Source of the DNA: Amyelois transitella
Lineage: Eukaryota; Arthropoda; Insecta; Lepidoptera; Pyralidae
Length of the DNA stretch: 64,000 bases
Assembly (NCBI RefSeq): GCF_032362555.1
Contig: NC_083535.1
Span: 8,060,001-8,124,000 of the forward strand
Direction: 5' to 3'
Made by a program: the position numbers and the translations under genes. Below the pieces are notes generated by a model. That model ran no database searches, was not told where the DNA came from, and saw only the letters and a list, made by a program, of their open reading frames with translations. Shown in pieces: positions 49,961-63,870 of this stretch (within the stretch, counting starts at the first letter, position 1; each line of letters starts with the position of its first letter).

Positions 49961-52900
49961 TTAATTATCTTGGTTGGGAAACACGGTGGATCCCAGGAAT
50001 GGCAAGTGCTTGACAATGGGTGCGCCATAAGAGAAAACGGTCTTGACGGGCTCAAACCAGGACGCCAGGAATGACAGCACAAGCAACCAAAAGAAGAATT
50101 TCACGATGCAGTCCAAGACGAACAGGCTGTGGAAGTAAATAATCAGTTCTTAGTTGAAATAAAAATAAAAAGTCGGATCATGATATAAAAAGAAATAATG
50201 TTGTTTAAAGAGAAGTCTCAATGAAAGAAAAACATAGCAGAAAGAGAAATAGAAGTCTTAACTCCGAATCAGAGGAAAAAATATGTGATCGTTAATAATT
50301 TTGTTCGACTGATAAATATGTAATCCATTGTAGAATCCATATCTGTGTACTGTGTATTAACCAAATTTCGAAAGTATAATCCCTAACTCATACGATCGGT
50401 CTATAAGGGTACATACATATTGTGGTGGGTCCTGTTCATTGGGATTTTGTTGGGATCCTCTTTCAAACAGTAAATACGGCCGCCTTCGACACATTTCTTC
50501 ATGTAGTCGTCTCGGTCGCCATGCCTCAGGTCAGTGATGAATATTTCATTTTCTTCCTCATCGAGGTACGAAGGTATCTTGTCGAAGTTCTGACAGGGGA
50601 AGGTCCAGGGACGCATCGTGAAGTACTGCAAGACTTCAAGACCTTGGCTTATCCTGTCTTGGATTCTTACCATGCTGGAACAGAAAGTCGAATTTTACTA
50701 CAAGTAAGACACTTGTAACTGTAACTTTTGTATGTTTATAGTTCGATTTGAGTACTTTCGAGCGAAAAAGAAAAAAAACACAATTTACTTTAGTCGGTGC
50801 TCGGTACCCAATAACTTAGATAACCATTATTTTTTATTATACAATAATTTTGCTTACAGGATTTTACGATTAATAGTAACGTTTTTGTACCTTCTGAAAC
50901 ATAGAAACTGAAATAATATATATATAAGAGTGTTTTACTCCGATTTCTATGATATTAACAGTACTTTTTGGAATTTAGTGAATACATTGACACGTATAAA
51001 GAATAGATTATATTAACTACCTATACAACTCGTATCAAAGATGTTATACTTACAATCGCTTTTGTCCCAGTAACAGAAGCAGCAGATCAATGAAGTATGC
51101 CGGCAGCAGGTGGAATAAGACACGTTTTATTTCATGGGCTACTTTGTTTGTGGTGATGTCCCCGTTAGGGTACCACAGGGGCCATTCAAGAGGGTATTGG
51201 CGTCCGTACACCTTGGCCACGTCCAGGACTTCGCCCCAGGTCGTGGGCTTCTGGTGGCCGGCGTTCAGGTTGTATATCGGGATAACTTCGCTCCTGAAAT
51301 AAAAACGTTACATAAGATCGAGATATTGGTTTACTTCGTAAAAATTTGTCACCTGAAGTCTGAGGGCAGTTTTCAGGATTTTTGAAGCTTTCGTAGTCAA
51401 TCAGAAAGAGCCTTTGTGAATTCCTACATAATGATATGTACTTATACTTAGTAACAATATGAAATAAAATTTCATATTGTTACTAAGTATATAAGTATTT
51501 ATCAAGTACTTATTACAATGTTAAATTATTGAAATGTTAAAATATTTGGGTGTTTATTTTCACATGAGATCGTATATATAAGCATGTATCGCCTGCGTAA
51601 TCACTCGTCACGTGATGTACCATATTTCTCTCAGAGCGTTTCTGTAATTGTATATTTACTCACTTTTCTGGCTTGGTGGCTTCAATCTTGGCCAGAGCGA
51701 TGATCGCATTTATAGCCGTGTCCACGGGGATGACCTGTGCGGTAAGAGAGCCATCACACAGCATGGTACGAATCACTCCCTTGCCCGCACCCAACATAAG
51801 ACCCACAGGGCCATTGAGGTTGTCCACCCAACCCGTTACAGGCTCCTTAAACGATGGACACACTGCAAAATAATTATTACAAGATATAATTTCTTTTTCT
51901 TCTTACAAATGTAAAATACCTGTTTAGTAAAAAAAATCTGTATCTTTTATCTATTTGTGATATCGTAGAAGCTACACAAACAGACATAATTTGCTGCGTG
52001 CATGCCTTACTTTGCCTGATTTTTAGCGGGAACAAATAGGTGTTCATGCTAAAAATCAGGCAAACGGGATAGCCCCGAGATCCCAACCACCGTTTAGACT
52101 GATATATTTATAACGAGTGCGTAACTTCCACATTCACAATTTTTTTAAAGTTACTACTTTGACATTTTTGTGACTAAGATATTCACACTCCTTACCGATA
52201 CTAGGACGTGCAATCACCACGGGTAATTCCCCATATGCTTCCTCCACGATCCTCTCGGCCAAGCGTTTGGAGTAGGTGTAGCAGTTCGGATGAGCGCCCA
52301 GTAGAGACGGCGTGACCACCCGCAGTTGCTTGTCGTCCATCCATTCGATCAGTCTCATCACGTCTTCGGGCTTAGCGGGAGGAGCATGTATCTGGAAATA
52401 TTAAACAAATAAATTGGTCTCTATCGGTACAAATTTTACGTGCAGCACTCTTGAATACCCAATAGAATCAGACAAGTAAGATTGTATATTTTCTATCGCC
52501 TGGGTGGATATGTATGAGAAAAAAGTAGCTGACCGAAAGTTGTCTTAAAATTCTTGTCAGTCTATAGTTACCATATCTTTAAAAAACACGTTATGTTTCT
52601 TACCCTTTCTCCTAACGATTGGTAGTCCGGATAGCAGAAAGCGGTAGAAAGGTGGACGAAAATGACTAGATTCTTCATTCGTTTGGCTACTTTCAATGTT
52701 CTGAGGGTGCCCGTGGTATTCATGTTAACGTTGTCCTTCAGGGGAGCCTCAAGCCTCAAGGTGGCAGCGAAATGGAAGATAATATGTACTTCGTTGGCAA
52801 GCTGCTCTATAACAGAGTCGGATAATCCGAAATCCTCGAATAACACGTCGCCTTGCAAAGCCTTCAGCTTCTTCATAACATTTGGACATTCGTTGCGAAT

Positions 52901-53481
52901 ACGGTCGAACATCTAAAAAAAGATAGTATTTGATTATAAAAGTATAAGAATTGCTCATTTGTCAAAAAATAATAAGTATTATGTAAAAAATAAAAACCAA
53001 AAATTATGAATTGAGATGAGTATAATGAGAGATAAGCTTTGTTTTATTATAATGGAAAATAATAGATGTGTGATAAGTAAAAATATCACACATCTAGTCT
53101 TTTTTCCCAAAGGACCTTAGAGTGGTCGCGTTATGTTTCTGTAATTTCAATAATTAAGAGTATTGACATTTCCAAGGAAAGGCAGTGCAGTTGTCCAAAA
53201 AATAATAACTCATTTCATGGTTATTGCTGTAGTTACATAACAAATTAAGTATTTCCTGCTTTTGACAGGCATTCAATACAAACCGGCAGTCGTTGCATAT
53301 CCTCGAGTCTCTGGGCTACAGACTTGCCTCTCTTGGGCCTCATCAGCACGTAAATGTTGCCGATGTCAGGAATCGAATAGAGGAGCTTCTCAATGAGCAC
53401 CTTGCCCATAAATCCTGTACCACCGGTGACCAGGACGTTCTTGCCCTTGTAGAATTCTCTTACAGACATGTTGCTTGACAT
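49961..53481 (-). CDS. Fatty acyl-CoA reductase (alcohol-forming)
   Basis: Seven coding exons on the minus strand: 53481-53284, 52912-52604, 52391-52196, 51862-51664, 51293-51054, 50674-50417 and 50126-49961. All are GT-AG with consistent phases and give 521 aa, normal for insect FARs. The enzyme reduces fatty acyl-CoA to fatty alcohol with NADPH, for waxes, ether lipids or, in moths, pheromone precursors. Visible features: the Rossmann motif TGGTGFMG (residues 19-26); YTYSK with catalytic Tyr207 and Lys211; the RPSIVCPS...EPVTGW block; the C-terminal sterile/FAR_C domain from about residue 360; a hydrophobic stretch LLPAYFIDLLLLLLG near residue 360-378; and a C-terminal membrane segment, LFVLDCIVKFFFWLLVLSFL. 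The exon at 51054-51293 has no ATG of its own but reads through cleanly. The first coding exon follows a CCCACAG acceptor two bases before the ATG, implying a 5' UTR intron. Met5 is an alternative start. Substrate class cannot be told. Confidence 0.95.
51443..51491. repeat. Perfect inverted repeat, 23-bp arms, 3-nt loop, in a FAR intron
   Basis: Arms 51443-51465 and 51469-51491 are exact reverse complements (starting TATACTTAGTAACAATATGA), with loop AAA. The outer flanks continue to match after a 2-nt offset. It lies in the intron between coding exons 4 and 5. Confidence 0.9.
52011..52064. repeat. Inverted repeat, 17-bp arms, 20-nt loop, in a FAR intron
   Basis: Arms 52011-52027 and 52048-52064 (TTTGCCTGATTTTTAGC and its reverse complement). 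The loop itself contains GAACA...TGTTC, allowing a longer imperfect stem. It lies in the intron between coding exons 3 and 4. Confidence 0.85.
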
Positions 53482-53965
53482 TTCTGTGGGCAAAATAAAT
53501 CTTAATTTATTTGTCAAGCTTAAATCTTTTATAAAAAAGATCACCAATCACATTTACAAGAATGATTTCTCTAAATAATTCTTGTAAATGTAAACAAAGA
53601 TGTGTCTGATAAGTGTAATCTTCAACGTTTTGCCATTTGTCCCGCCCGATTGCCTCTTTGCATAGTTGAAATTCACCCCTAAACTACAACTACTTTTCCC
53701 ATTCTGTCCAGTAATTAATTTGTCCGGTTAAGCCTGCTATAAGGACCTTTTGAATTTATTAACATTTATAAAGCCTAATATGAAAAGATGTATGAAGGGG
53801 TAACCCTCCGGGGAAAAGGCGTGATTCGTGTATGTATGTGTTATTTTTGTTATTTATACGTATAATTAGTTAAAGTTTTAAAAACAATGCATTCCGGTAG
53901 ACTAAGAACCACTTCATATGTATAGTCCTATGGACGTCGTAGGCCTAACATTCATCATAAGTATA

Positions 53966-54072
53966 ATCACATCTTTATCACTTACGGGGTAGACAGATCC
54001 AGCAGTCTTGAAAATATTGAAAGCCACTTTCAGCTGTATGCGTTAATGATAGAATTGAGATTGAGAACAGTA
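53966..54072 (-). mobile_element. Family A element, fragment
   Basis: ATCACATCTTTATCACTTAC, then GGGGTAGACAGATCCAGCAG, TCTTGAAAATATTGAAAGCC and TTAATGATAGAATTGAGATT: the first ~100 bp of a minus-orientation copy. Confidence 0.65.
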
Positions 54073-57000
54073 TAAAAAAATGCCTAGGCAGTTTGATATC
54101 AGGCAGTCAAAAAATTATACGATGAATGTGCTGTCCATGGTAAAAGTGGATGAATCAAAACCTGGATACTCGTATATATAGTCTCTGCCTACTTCTATGA
54201 GTTATACGTTAGCTTTAGTGGACTTTTAGCCTGAAGGTCTGTGAGTAATGGGAATACGCTGTCGTAATAATATAGACAGCGCCTATCGAATAATTAAGTA
54301 TAAGCAAATTTAATTCATATTTTTGTCGCTTTTCTCTTTAAATTAAAAAGGAATTAAATCTCTTAAATCAAACGAATGTCATAACCAATAAGCTCATTAT
54401 GGCCGAAACTCAACGAAAAGGAAACGGCACCGTAATAATACAAAGATTTCATCGCACAGGCTTGCTATTCTTTTTTATTTTGACTAAATTAGAAAGAGCC
54501 GCATACAAGTTGACCTTGCATGCGTTGCTATTAGAAACAACCAGATTTTTAACTCTATCATCTAGTTTACGAAATATACGTTGCCCAACTAATGTTGCCA
54601 TTGCTACCAACTCTTATGGTCTGTGTTGGGCTGTTTGTTTGTAAGCAGCATTTATAGAGCGTTGCTTTGTTACTATTTTTAGATTATTGCGATATGATGA
54701 CATTTATCTTATAAAATTTCGTGTTTTAGCAACTTCCAAACGCAATAGTTTCAATTGATACTCCTTATGCTTTCCGTCAATTCTGTGCTTTTTTAAGTCT
54801 ACACGCATATAGTGAGTACTAAGGTACTTCAGGATTTTTTGGTGTTCGATTAATTGTATGTTTATTACCTGTATAATTAAAATAAGTATAAAACTGAAAT
54901 AGTAGATCTGTGGAAGGGTAAATTCTGTACATTAAAATAAATGGGGATATCTATTAAAATAATATATTTTTTTTTGTTTGCGAATATTTCATAAAGTAAA
55001 ACATAATATATACAAGCTTTGCGCGGGGCTTTATGCTACTGCAGAATATTTTGTTTGGCTTGCTATATCACCAAAATCAGTCCAGTAGTTAGAACCGGTG
55101 AGAAAAAAGGAATGTTCCTGTTAGAATTTGCAATAAACAAGAAGCCGTGGGCAAAAGCTAGAATTAAATAAAAATATGTTACGTGGGTATAGGTATGAAT
55201 GACAGAGTATTAGACTTATTTTTGGGTTACCAATTGTTTCTCAGTTATGATTTATTAGGGTAGATAAGTTTACGCAACGTTATGGTCCGCCGAATTGAAA
55301 GCTAACAGTGAAAGCGGATTTTTTGGCAGACAACTATTATTAGATGTGGTTATGAATATTTATCAATTGAATATTTTATTAAATAATTACGTATTAGGTA
55401 TATTATTATTTTCCGTATCCTTAATATATTTAAATTTTAATATTTATCTATACATAGGTGCTAATAAATGCTTTTTCGAAGGCGTACAAGAAACTGCATT
55501 TTATTTACATACTTGCCACGATCCCTGCGTACATTCATCACTCCGTTCATGTGCACTCGTCGGTAAGGGTACATTACGTACTCCTAGAAATATTAACAAA
55601 ACCCTAATATTGTATTTACTTTCATAAATAAATTCTCTAAATAAGTGAGAGGTAAAGCATCCTGGCTCTGTCGATCGCAACTGACCCACATAGGACAAAT
55701 TTGTCACAGTTATGTGAATATAAACGCATTTGTCAACAATAACAGTTATATCATCTGCTTTGGGACATGCACACTGAGTAAACTCTTTGAAGTAACAACT
55801 GGTCAAGACTTAGGAGTTTTCCTGTGGTGATATTGATCTTGTTCAATTTACTACAGTTCTAGTTCTACTTATTTATATACTTACATATATAAGTAAAACT
55901 ATAACTATTACCAAGTATAAGTATAGTATACTTATTCTTGGTACTCGTAGCGTCTGGTCTGTGTAATATCTGGTCTGGGTATTCTTAAATTAGACGTCTT
56001 ATTCCATCTTCTCTCTTTCTCCCTTCATCTTAAATATTTTGATGAAGAGCTCTGATGAGACATATGTGTGCCTCATCAAAATTCGTAAAACCTTTTTGAA
56101 TATTGTTTAGTCGTAAGGTCGCAATATCCCTACATTCAAGTCTCTTTGATGGACCGATATATTTACTTATACTATTTATGACTAGATACGGAGGTAGTAA
56201 CAAACCTAGTTTCCTTTATAAATATTAACTTCCTTGCCACAGTGATAAAAACCTTAACTACCTTGAACTCACAACTTAGGTAGGTATTGTTTATATCTTC
56301 TTGCACTTATAACCGGTAGGCAGCGACTTCATCTTTCAACTTGTCACGTTCCCTTCATTTGTTTTGTTGTCTCCATTTTATCAAGAAGTATACAGCGCAA
56401 TTAAAAAATTGGAAAAAATATGCTATCGAATAGAAAATAATTATTCGCTAATTTAACAAAATATTGTTCTTTTTAAAGGATTCACTCGAAACACAATAGC
56501 AAGATAGTTTGATTGGTTTTATAACTATCATGTTCGGCAGTAGATTCGTGGCTCGCCACAAAATTACTGTAATCATTAGAATGACCTCCACGAACCCTGG
56601 GGTCTCGACTACAAAACTTTGCGTTGAAAAAATATTCAATATTCATTGTTCTATTTTTACGGTTCTGGATATACTGTGTTTATTTCTATATTAACTAGTT
56701 CTTCATTAACAAAACTACCCGACCTAAATTACGCAACGTTTTTTATATGTTTTTGAGATTACATCCAAAAACACAAGACTTTCCTCTTCATATGTAATGT
56801 ATGGAAGTATAAGGGTACTAAATAATGTGATGTTTGTACGCGCTCTTCTTATATTTTTTTTACCTTAAGTGTATAGGAAACAAAACGTACGCCTTTTATT
56901 AATACAAACTGACGAACTGCTGACCAATATACATATATAGAAAACTACCATAAAAAAAATTGTAGCTATGGAGATTAGTCACATTGTAAATAGGACTACT

Positions 57001-57494
57001 TACTGAAAGACATTGGACGAAAATAACTTGCTTTTTTAAATCACGGAAAAAAGGGGCTTAAGGTAGCTCACCTTCCGGTCATTGTCGTTTTTTATTTTAT
57101 ATATAATATTAAACGCACAAGTTAGCCCTGAATACAAAATTGCGCAAGTGTCCAGCTAAGTTTTTGGTTGTTATATGGTTACGAAATAATCACTTTTTCA
57201 CCACCCGCAATTTATAAGGCTTTTGTCTTTGAGCTGTGTATACCTTATTTTACTATATAAATTGGAATAAAATAGTTTAATATTAATCCAAATCTAAAAA
57301 ATAAAGAAATATGTTTACTTTAGGTTAGAGACTTGATGTCTACCTATTTATTGAAGGAATAGGCAGACATTACATCTTTCCTCTTCCCACAATCGCTACA
57401 CACTTCTTAATATTTTTCAAAATATGTTTAGTGATATGTACCTATGTGTTATTTCATTGAAAAAAAATTGTATTACTAAAGTATTACATCATGA

Positions 57495-57595
57495 AGCCAT
57501 GCAGCTGAACGTGGCCTTTTCGTCTTTTCAATAATGTTGGCTCTGTCTACCTCGCAAGGGATATGGATGTGACTGTGTATTGATGTGAATGTATG
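57495..57595 (+). mobile_element. Family A element, 3' fragment
   Basis: GCCATGCAGCTGAACGTGGC, then ATGTTGGCTCTGTCTACCTC and GCAAGGGATATGGATGTGAC, ending in an ATG-rich run. Confidence 0.65.
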
Positions 57596-59714
57596 TAAAG
57601 TATTTATTTCTTTTCCTTTAGGTGAATTTTTCTTATAAATCGCTATTTAGTATTTAAATTTAGCGTAATATTAGGTTACAGTTAGACATAAAAATATTAG
57701 TTGCAAGTAAAACGAAGAATGTATGTTGTCGAATATAATGTTCAAATAATGCAAGAATATCTGTGGAGTGTCCATCGGAAGACTGGTTTTCTAGACTTTA
57801 AGCATACCATCTGATGAAGAAATAAATAACTACATACAAAAATTATTTTTAGGATGCTAATTTTATTTATATTTCGGCATGCGCTTACGTTAATAATCCT
57901 CATTTATATTATTCATATAGAAGCTTAAACACTTATCATTTTATGATTTGTTTGCTATTTGGTAATATCAGAGTAATAAGGCTGGGAGTTTTCAGTGGCA
58001 GGCAGCCCGGATAATTTTTTGCAATTCAACCATTCGATCAGGGAATATAATATTTTTCGGCACGTTGGCACAAATGCTCAAGCCGAACCCAATTTTAATA
58101 AATAACCCTAAAAAATAGTGTTATTACGACATTTTGCTTAAAATTTATTAAATTGTTATTAATATTTATGCACGCATTACGCAAAAAATCATGGGTCGAT
58201 TTCTACCGCCTCAAACGACTCACGAATGGCACAATACATGGATGTATCTAAAAATAGTTTTGATTAATTCTTAGAGTTACACAATCTACGATGGTATTTT
58301 TTAGGAGTTATTAATGTGTTTATGAAAACTATTTTGCATGAAACATTGGCTTTAATAAATTCGGCCACTCCTAAGCTTGAATGAAGAAGTAAAAAGTGTT
58401 TATTTTGTTCTTAGAAATATTTCTATTTATAGGTATCCCCCATTTTTCACTTGTATTTGCAGGTATGTGAGCTGCATGCATATAATTTTTCTATATGTTA
58501 TTAAATGCCTGAAGATCTGTTCGCGTTCATTAACATAATGATTTTCCGTTCCCGTAAAACTATTTCTCTTCCTAAAGCTCCCCTTTACTTTCCAACTTAC
58601 ATGGTAAATATCAGTTTCCCAGTGCCTGTTAGTTAGGGCTTTAAATCTAGGCAATCTTCCTTCATCTGAAATGGTACATTAGTCAATCACTCGGTAATGC
58701 GAGACATTATTATAATGGTTGATGAAGAATACAAAAAAATCTTCACTCCGTGGACATTTCAATGTGAATGAATTATTTTTAACGCGTTGATGTCTTTTTT
58801 ACCAAAACAAATAATTTATTTCATTATTTTAATTTTTTGTACGTTTAAACCTTATAAATTAGGTTAGTTAATAAATAAGGTCTTCGCACAGGGTCGGGTC
58901 ATGAGTACCCAAAACCGCCGAGCTTATGAATGTGGATGAAGCGAAGGAAGTATACCTACATACAGAGATCGTCGCAAGTGGAAAGGTGTAGTCTCTGCCT
59001 ACCCCTCCGGGAAAATAATAAGAATAGGCGTGATTTTATGTATGTAGTTAGGTTGTTGATATAACAATGCAATTATGCAATGTTTTGTTTTAAAGATCGT
59101 CTTTAATCATGACGTCTAGTAAGTACTATTACATATTCTGTGTCATAACTTAGTATGAAAATATGAGTCCTTATATGAAAGAGATTGTTATAACTAGTGC
59201 AATTATAATATTTGGATAATATTTAGAATATTATGTCGACGAGGAAGGCATTAACACAGATTTTGCGTGCAATAACCAATCTACGTCGATGATTTTCTAT
59301 GAGTAGATAAGTAATTTTTTGCCAATGTGGTTACGACATAGTATTTTTAATGTTTTTGGCCTAAATAAAACTTGTGTAGGTGGCTATGTCATAGAAATCG
59401 GAACATATAGAATAATTTATCTGCGTTGAAGTGCGACATTCCTGCAATATTTACATACAAACATACACTTCTTAATTCTGAAGACGTTGTAGACTGGACA
59501 ATGTAGAAAGAAAGTACGGAACTAACTCAAACTATAGTGCCGGACACGCATTGATGAGGGAGAGTTATCTACCACGTATATACTTGCAGGATAGACAGAG
59601 ATACTCACATTGAGATTGTAAAATTGAGCGGGTTGCTATAATAGCCTTAGGTGTAATATATGATAGTTACTTTTATGAATTCATTCGAAATTCGAAGTTA
59701 TATACATTAGTTTG

Positions 59715-59945
59715 ATAACTAACCGATGCTCTTACGGTGAGGTAAAATATCGTGAGGAAACTTGTATATTCAAGCAACTGGATGTGAACCATATGATCCA
59801 ATTCGGATTAGGTTCCCCTACGGAGGTTACGGAGGTCAGATGGGAATCGCTTTGTGTAAAAACCTGATTTACCCAATCCAAGACTTATGGTCAAGAGTTT
59901 ACCCCGGGCTCCTCTCCTGAGTGGTGAGGAGGACCGGAACTAGGT
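59715..59945 (+). repeat. Interspersed repeat, family B copy 2
   Basis: Shares ordered blocks with 990-1220: CCGATGCTCTTACGGTGAGG, GTGAGGAAACTTG, CAACTGGATGTGAACC, TTAGGTTCCCCTACGGAGG, GGAGGTCAGATGGGAATCGC, AAAACCTGATTTACCCAATC and CCGGGCTCCTCTCCTGAG. Confidence 0.6.
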
Positions 59946-61458
59946 ATAGTCAGAAAAAGAAGAAGGAGACTTTTATGAAAAGGGAAGGAGATGTGTAACT
60001 GGAAGTATCGGAAGTGCACGCAATTGTTCACATTGATAAATCTATCTAATTTCTGTCTGTCAGAATGCTTCGAAACCCGAATACAACTTTTTACGATTTC
60101 TCAGAATCTCAACTGATCTTCGACTTATTCAGTTTTTAGCCAGTTTGCTGGCTGTCTGATCTTCAGCCCTACAATAGATAGGTCAAATATTTGTTTAATC
60201 TTATAATGGTCGAGATGTCAAATGAGAAAGCCAACCCACCCACTTAACCTTCAAAACAGTCTAGGAAAGGTCAGACAACTTGCAATCTTAAAAACAAGTA
60301 TGAAATTATAGGATAGGATAGACGATGAAACATAGTTCCAAGAAGTGGTTTGTCTTAGTGGTTAAGGGTGCATCTGGGACTACACAAAGGTCTTCTAAAA
60401 GTCGGACTACGAAAAGTCCGGTTTTTCATAATTTGATTGTTCTGTACACGATCATTTTTAAAAGTGAAATGTAAGTAAATTTTGCATTTAGACTTACAGT
60501 TAGACGAGTCGACAAGTGAAAAAAAGATTGGTTAGTTTTTCGAATAAAATAAATGCCTAACCAATATATGGCGCGACCGTGTGTGAGGTATTTGTTCTGC
60601 GCATGATACATTGCCGTACCTCCAAATATTCAAGTGCATTTTCTAACACTTCGTAAGGTACGGTCAAGGTAAGCAATAAAGTAAGTTTATACATCAATTT
60701 ATTTGATGGTCACTGAGCTAATAAAATGTATAGATATTTCTCGATAGTTCAAATTATATACTACGCAGGTAACTGATTTATTGCGGTACATATCAAGTCA
60801 CAAATTCCATACCCATTAAATATTATTACTAAGCAACAAATTAATATATTTGATCTATATATACAGTGCAATATTTATTTTTACAAATTGAAGTTAATAA
60901 TTTGTTGTCTTGTTGTTTTGTTGTGTTATTTTTTTTTTTACACTGAATTGTATGTACAAATGCACGTACAATAGCAAAAATACCTAGGCAAACTAGGGCA
61001 ATGACATATCTGGACCAAATGCTATTTATTATATTTAAAAAATGTAGATGAATTCTTTGACATCGAAGTAATTCTCATAAATTTATTTATCGATATACTA
61101 GCTACCATTTTTACATACAAGCGAAGGTTAGCGCTGCTCAAGAGCCATCGTGGTCGGCCACCGATGAGGTCAGTATCTTACGGTGTGCGTTTATTTGAAC
61201 ATGACATTAGTAAAACCACGGCCAGTAGTGTGTTGGTGCAAAAATTTGATGCAATACAAATTAACGCTGCCACCTTATCTTTTCAAGGGACTTGAAACAT
61301 ATTTGAGAGAGATTTGGAGATTCTCTATTCATTCGATTTTTAATTTCTGATTTGCCTTCAGGTAGGTAAATCAGTATTAGAATAGATTGATTTTCAAAAT
61401 TGGATACAAGTAATCACTTATTGACCTCACATCACTTAAATCTAATTACAACTAGGTA

Positions 61459-61605
61459 CTACCGCTTCCAAAGCGCATGTGTAGAAGAAGCAAACAAACT
61501 ACAGTGCAGCGTTTTCACCGGACGTTAATTTACAAATATGTATACATCTCTTAAATCTAAATGGTAGACGAATGCACATTGTCCACATTAAAAAACATGA
61601 ATGTA
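61459..61605 (+). repeat. Dispersed repeat, family E copy 2
   Basis: CTACCGCTTCCAAAGCGCAT and the following blocks repeat those at 43970-44116, in the same orientation, 17.5 kb away. Confidence 0.8.
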
Positions 61606-63669
61606 AAACTAATGGTTTCAATACGAATAGGTATTTCGTGAAATTATTATTTCCTATCTCTAACACAAGTCAAGAGATTACTTTGGGGCTAGCTTATCTC
61701 ATTCTGTAATATTTATTTCGATGCGGTTGAACGTGCTTTTAATTTTTCAAAACTTAGGGATAAAGGCGTGATTATATGTATGCGTATATGTATGATTATA
61801 TGTATTTATTTTAATTTATCTCACTTCCGTCTAAAGTAATCGAACTATACCTACTCTTGGCTCTTTCTTCAAAATAAGGAGATATAGGTGTCTTATGTGT
61901 ATGTCGGTATGTATTATTGAAATACTTACATTATTTATCTAAAAATATTTATTCATCGCAGCATAAGAATATTGTAAAAAAAACGTGTCTGATTATCAAT
62001 CATCTTGTGTAGGTCTCCAGTTATTTGATAATCGTCAGGGAAGTCGTTCCCATGTTGTTCCAAGTTGCAATCTACCTTTCTGCCAAATTTCATCAATATT
62101 GGTTTTATAGTTTTTGAGATTTTGTGATCAGTGAGTGAGTGAATCAGAGATTGTTTTTAACTTTTATGTAAGTATATAGTAAGACATTAATATACTTTAT
62201 ATTACAGTTCTGTCAGAATGTATAAGTATCATTGATATAGGTAGTCTGAATATCGTGAATTTGTTTAAATTACATAAATTCGATATCAATTTTTGTTAAT
62301 TTGTACGAGACCTTAGCCCCTGTGAATCTATAGTTTTTTTTTTATTAAAATTCGCTCAAGCAGAACATATATAAGTAACATAAATTTCTATATATAAATG
62401 ATGTTACCAAATTACGCCGAAATATTTATTTCGGTAACAATATGACACAATAAACAATTAATTTTACCACATATCATAATAAAATACATATTCGCTTAGC
62501 AGAAAACTCGGTTTCAAAGTTTTATAAAAGTGTTAATTGTTGTATATGTAATGTTTCTATTGTAATTAAACATTGATATTTTAATAATCAGGTAATTATT
62601 GAATTACATTTTATTGTAAAACGTAAGCGATTACATTTGGAGATAAGCTTTGTATTGTAATTACAGTCTGGTGACTTTAAACATTTTGTTAGACTAATTT
62701 TAGTTTACATGCGGTCTTTAGGTTCATGGTTCCTGGCTGAGAAGAAAAATCGGGAAAGCAAGCAGAAAAGGAACAACGACCAGCTTAAATGAGATAGACT
62801 GAGATTTTTTGAACTGCAGGTACGTATTTTAATTACTACTTTAGATTCCAGGTATGTTTATAATCGAAGAGGACAGCCGACCATAAGAGCCCTTTCCAAG
62901 GTAAAAGGTATACGCAGAAGTCTATGTGAGAACAAATTTCTCTCAAATCGCTGTATGTGTTCATAATGTTTTAATGATTGCACTGTCGCAATTAAATTCA
63001 CACGCAAATCTCCGCAATTCCTGTTTGCGAGATGAATACAATGAAAATTAATGTTTACTCAACTCAATGCTGTCATTAACCAGATTATTTTCATATGAGG
63101 TCTTAGTTCGTATCGATTACAATCTAATTATGTAGCCATTATCTTTCTGCGCTTTTACTTGAAATTATAACATACTGGGAAATCTTTCCTCAACAGAGGT
63201 ATAATTAATTAATTGTTTAAATTGGTATCTATTATTTAAAATATTAGAATTTTTTTTTAGATTATAACATGCTATCTTTATAATTGTGTGTGTGACAACA
63301 AGTAATATAATATTACATGGATTTACTTTTCATTACTTTAGTGTAATTTTATAATGGAGTATATTTTATGTAGTGGGACTCGAAAATGGAAATATTCGTT
63401 GGTATAATAATAAATTTAGAAAAAAACTTAGATCTTTCTGGATTCGTTTCCCAGCGCGGTTCCCAAACATTTGTTTTCGTAAACATCTTTTGGTTGTTCT
63501 GGATTTATCCTATTCGTTAATTTACATATGTTCATCGGATCCACAACATGAACTTAGAGCTAAATTAAAGTCAAAAAATAAATACATAGAGTTAAATCTT
63601 TTAAACATAGAAAGGACGTTATATAAAAGTTCGACTTACTGATTTGTTTTTATTTTTCAAACACGTAAC

Positions 63670-63870
63670 AATTACCGTCGACGAAGTGACTGCAAGGTGT
63701 CACAGCCTCTCTCGGGCGCCTCCGATGGCGGACTGGCCAGTAAACGCAGCCTTACGGCTAGATAACGTAGCTTCTCGTCGACGTCAAAAGTTCGGCGGAA
63801 CAAAGTCCGTTACTATTTCATTGATCTCCAACAGGCTTTTCGCTCGTGGGAGCCGAAAAGTGACCTAGTG
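63670..63870. other. CpG-rich segment of unknown role
   Basis: A 200-bp CpG- and GC-rich stretch in AT-rich surroundings. It is open on the plus strand within the frame 63644-63868, without a recognisable domain. It could be a 5' exon or promoter of a gene lying beyond the window, or a transposon piece. No splice pair was found. Confidence 0.25.
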
